Source of the DNA: Atribacterota bacterium
Lineage (GTDB): Bacteria > Atribacterota > Phoenicimicrobiia > Phoenicimicrobiales > Phoenicimicrobiaceae
Assembly (NCBI GenBank): GCA_030666935.1
Contig: DAOUWX010000152.1
Span: 1-5,017 of the forward strand
Reading direction: 5' to 3'
DNA length: 5,017 nucleotides
Shown here: positions 4,775-5,017 of the stretch, piece after piece
How positions within the stretch are numbered: the stretch's first letter is position 1
How the letters are laid out: each line of letters begins with the position of its first letter
The notes under the pieces: generated by a model
What the model saw: only the letters and a program-made list of their open reading frames with translations
Databases searched by the model: none
Told to the model about the DNA's origin: nothing
Program-made: the position numbers and the translations under genes

Positions 4775-5017
4775 TTGTTATCATTAATTAAAAATATCAA
4801 AAAAATAAAAAATGACAAAGGACCGTCCCCTGTCATTTTTTTAATATTACTATCTTTTTCGCTAATGTTATTGAGTGGTTGCTTATTTCCTTTCTCTAAA
4901 GGCTCGGTGGAAGGGTATATTCATGAAGAAACGGTTATCGATGCCCGCCCCTTAGAAGGTGCTCTAGTCAGCATCACCGGTTCTTCCAATACTGCCCTCA
5001 CCGATGAAGAGGGCTAC
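4775..5017 (+). CDS. Lipoprotein with carboxypeptidase-regulatory-like Ig domain (5' part; runs off window)
   Basis: The frame is open from TTG 4775 to the right edge, 81 residues. AAGGAGG (4759-4765) lies 9 nt before the TTG and decides the start. Residues 1-36 are a lipoprotein signal: basic KNIKKIKNDK, hydrophobic VIFLILLSFSLMLLSG, and the lipobox Cys36 (L-S-G-C). The ATG at codon 31 would leave only five residues before the Cys and cannot be the start. After the Cys, GSVEGYIHEETVIDARPLEG and ALVSITGSS...TDEEGY match the first strands of the carboxypeptidase regulatory-like (CarboxypepD_reg) fold, often found as repeats in surface proteins. The enzyme or binding function, if any, lies beyond the window. 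A REP-like palindrome forms codons 11-23. Confidence 0.75.
   Translation, partial: MLSLIKNIKKIKNDKGPSPVIFLILLSFSLMLLSGCLFPFSKGSVEGYIHEETVIDARPLEGALVSITGSSNTALTDEEGY
4807..4841. repeat. REP-like palindrome (GGACCGTCCCC type) inside the lipoprotein signal sequence
   Basis: An 11-bp perfect stem, AAAAAATGACA (4807-4817) with its complement (4831-4841), encloses the 13-nt loop AAGGACCGTCCCC (4818-4830), itself partly palindromic. From general knowledge, elements with a GGGGACGGTCC core flanked by TGACA/TGTCA recur in many low-GC genomes. Here the element lies in frame within the signal-peptide codons and contributes NDKGPSPVIF. The T-run after the stem mimics a terminator. Confidence 0.65.

Noticed and set aside
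4807..4845. Intrinsic terminator reading of the hairpin plus T-run
   Set aside because: The stem is mostly A-T, it lies just downstream of a strong ribosome site and start inside a continuous frame with a proper lipoprotein signal; terminator activity cannot be excluded but is not the best reading.
4865..5017. ATG start for the lipoprotein gene
   Set aside because: It leaves only five residues before the lipobox Cys and has no ribosome site; TTG 4775 has AAGGAGG at good spacing.

Overview
This is an AT-rich window from a diderm (two-membrane) bacterium. It carries an LptF/LptG-family permease and the N-terminal part of an LptD/OstA-type outer-membrane protein, so the cell exports lipopolysaccharide or a similar glycolipid. 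Low GC, TTG and GTG starts, strong AGGAGG-type ribosome sites and spacers full of short tandem repeats would fit an uncultured low-GC diderm such as Atribacterota, or a diderm Firmicute such as Halanaerobiales. That placement is inference; no rRNA or other marker gene is present.

Left part (1-2660, minus strand): an extended -10 promoter at 2634-2660 reads into a GTG-started lptF/lptG gene (2610-1495). After a 185-nt spacer comes an lptD/ostA-like gene (1309 to beyond base 1), which is cut by the window edge. The permease would pull the glycolipid from the inner membrane, and the LptD-like protein would be its outer-membrane exit, so the pair forms a partial Lpt export unit. The spacer holds a perfect 28-bp palindrome and degenerate 7-bp and 8-bp tandem repeats.

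Middle (2611-2927): a divergent intergenic region. It holds, in order, the lptF/G promoter, a long REP-like hairpin built on GTGCCTGGCAC, two five-unit heptamer arrays, and a near-consensus sigma70-type promoter for the rightward gene. That gene (2928-4091) encodes an exported protein with a DUF1573 Ig-like domain, a Pro/Gln linker and a TPR domain. Its function is unknown.

Right part (4092-5017): a hicB-hicA toxin-antitoxin pair (4202-4653) with overlapping stop and start codons. It is flanked on both sides by octamer-repeat arrays in opposite orientation, which share an 18-bp perfect inverted repeat. A lipoprotein gene begins at a TTG (4775) and runs off the right edge. A REP-like palindrome of the GGACCGTCCCC type lies inside its signal-peptide coding region.

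The coding content is of recognisable families. The unusual part is the spacers: almost every one carries strictly phased 7- or 8-bp degenerate tandem repeats, and two different REP-like palindromes occur, one of them apparently domesticated inside a coding sequence.
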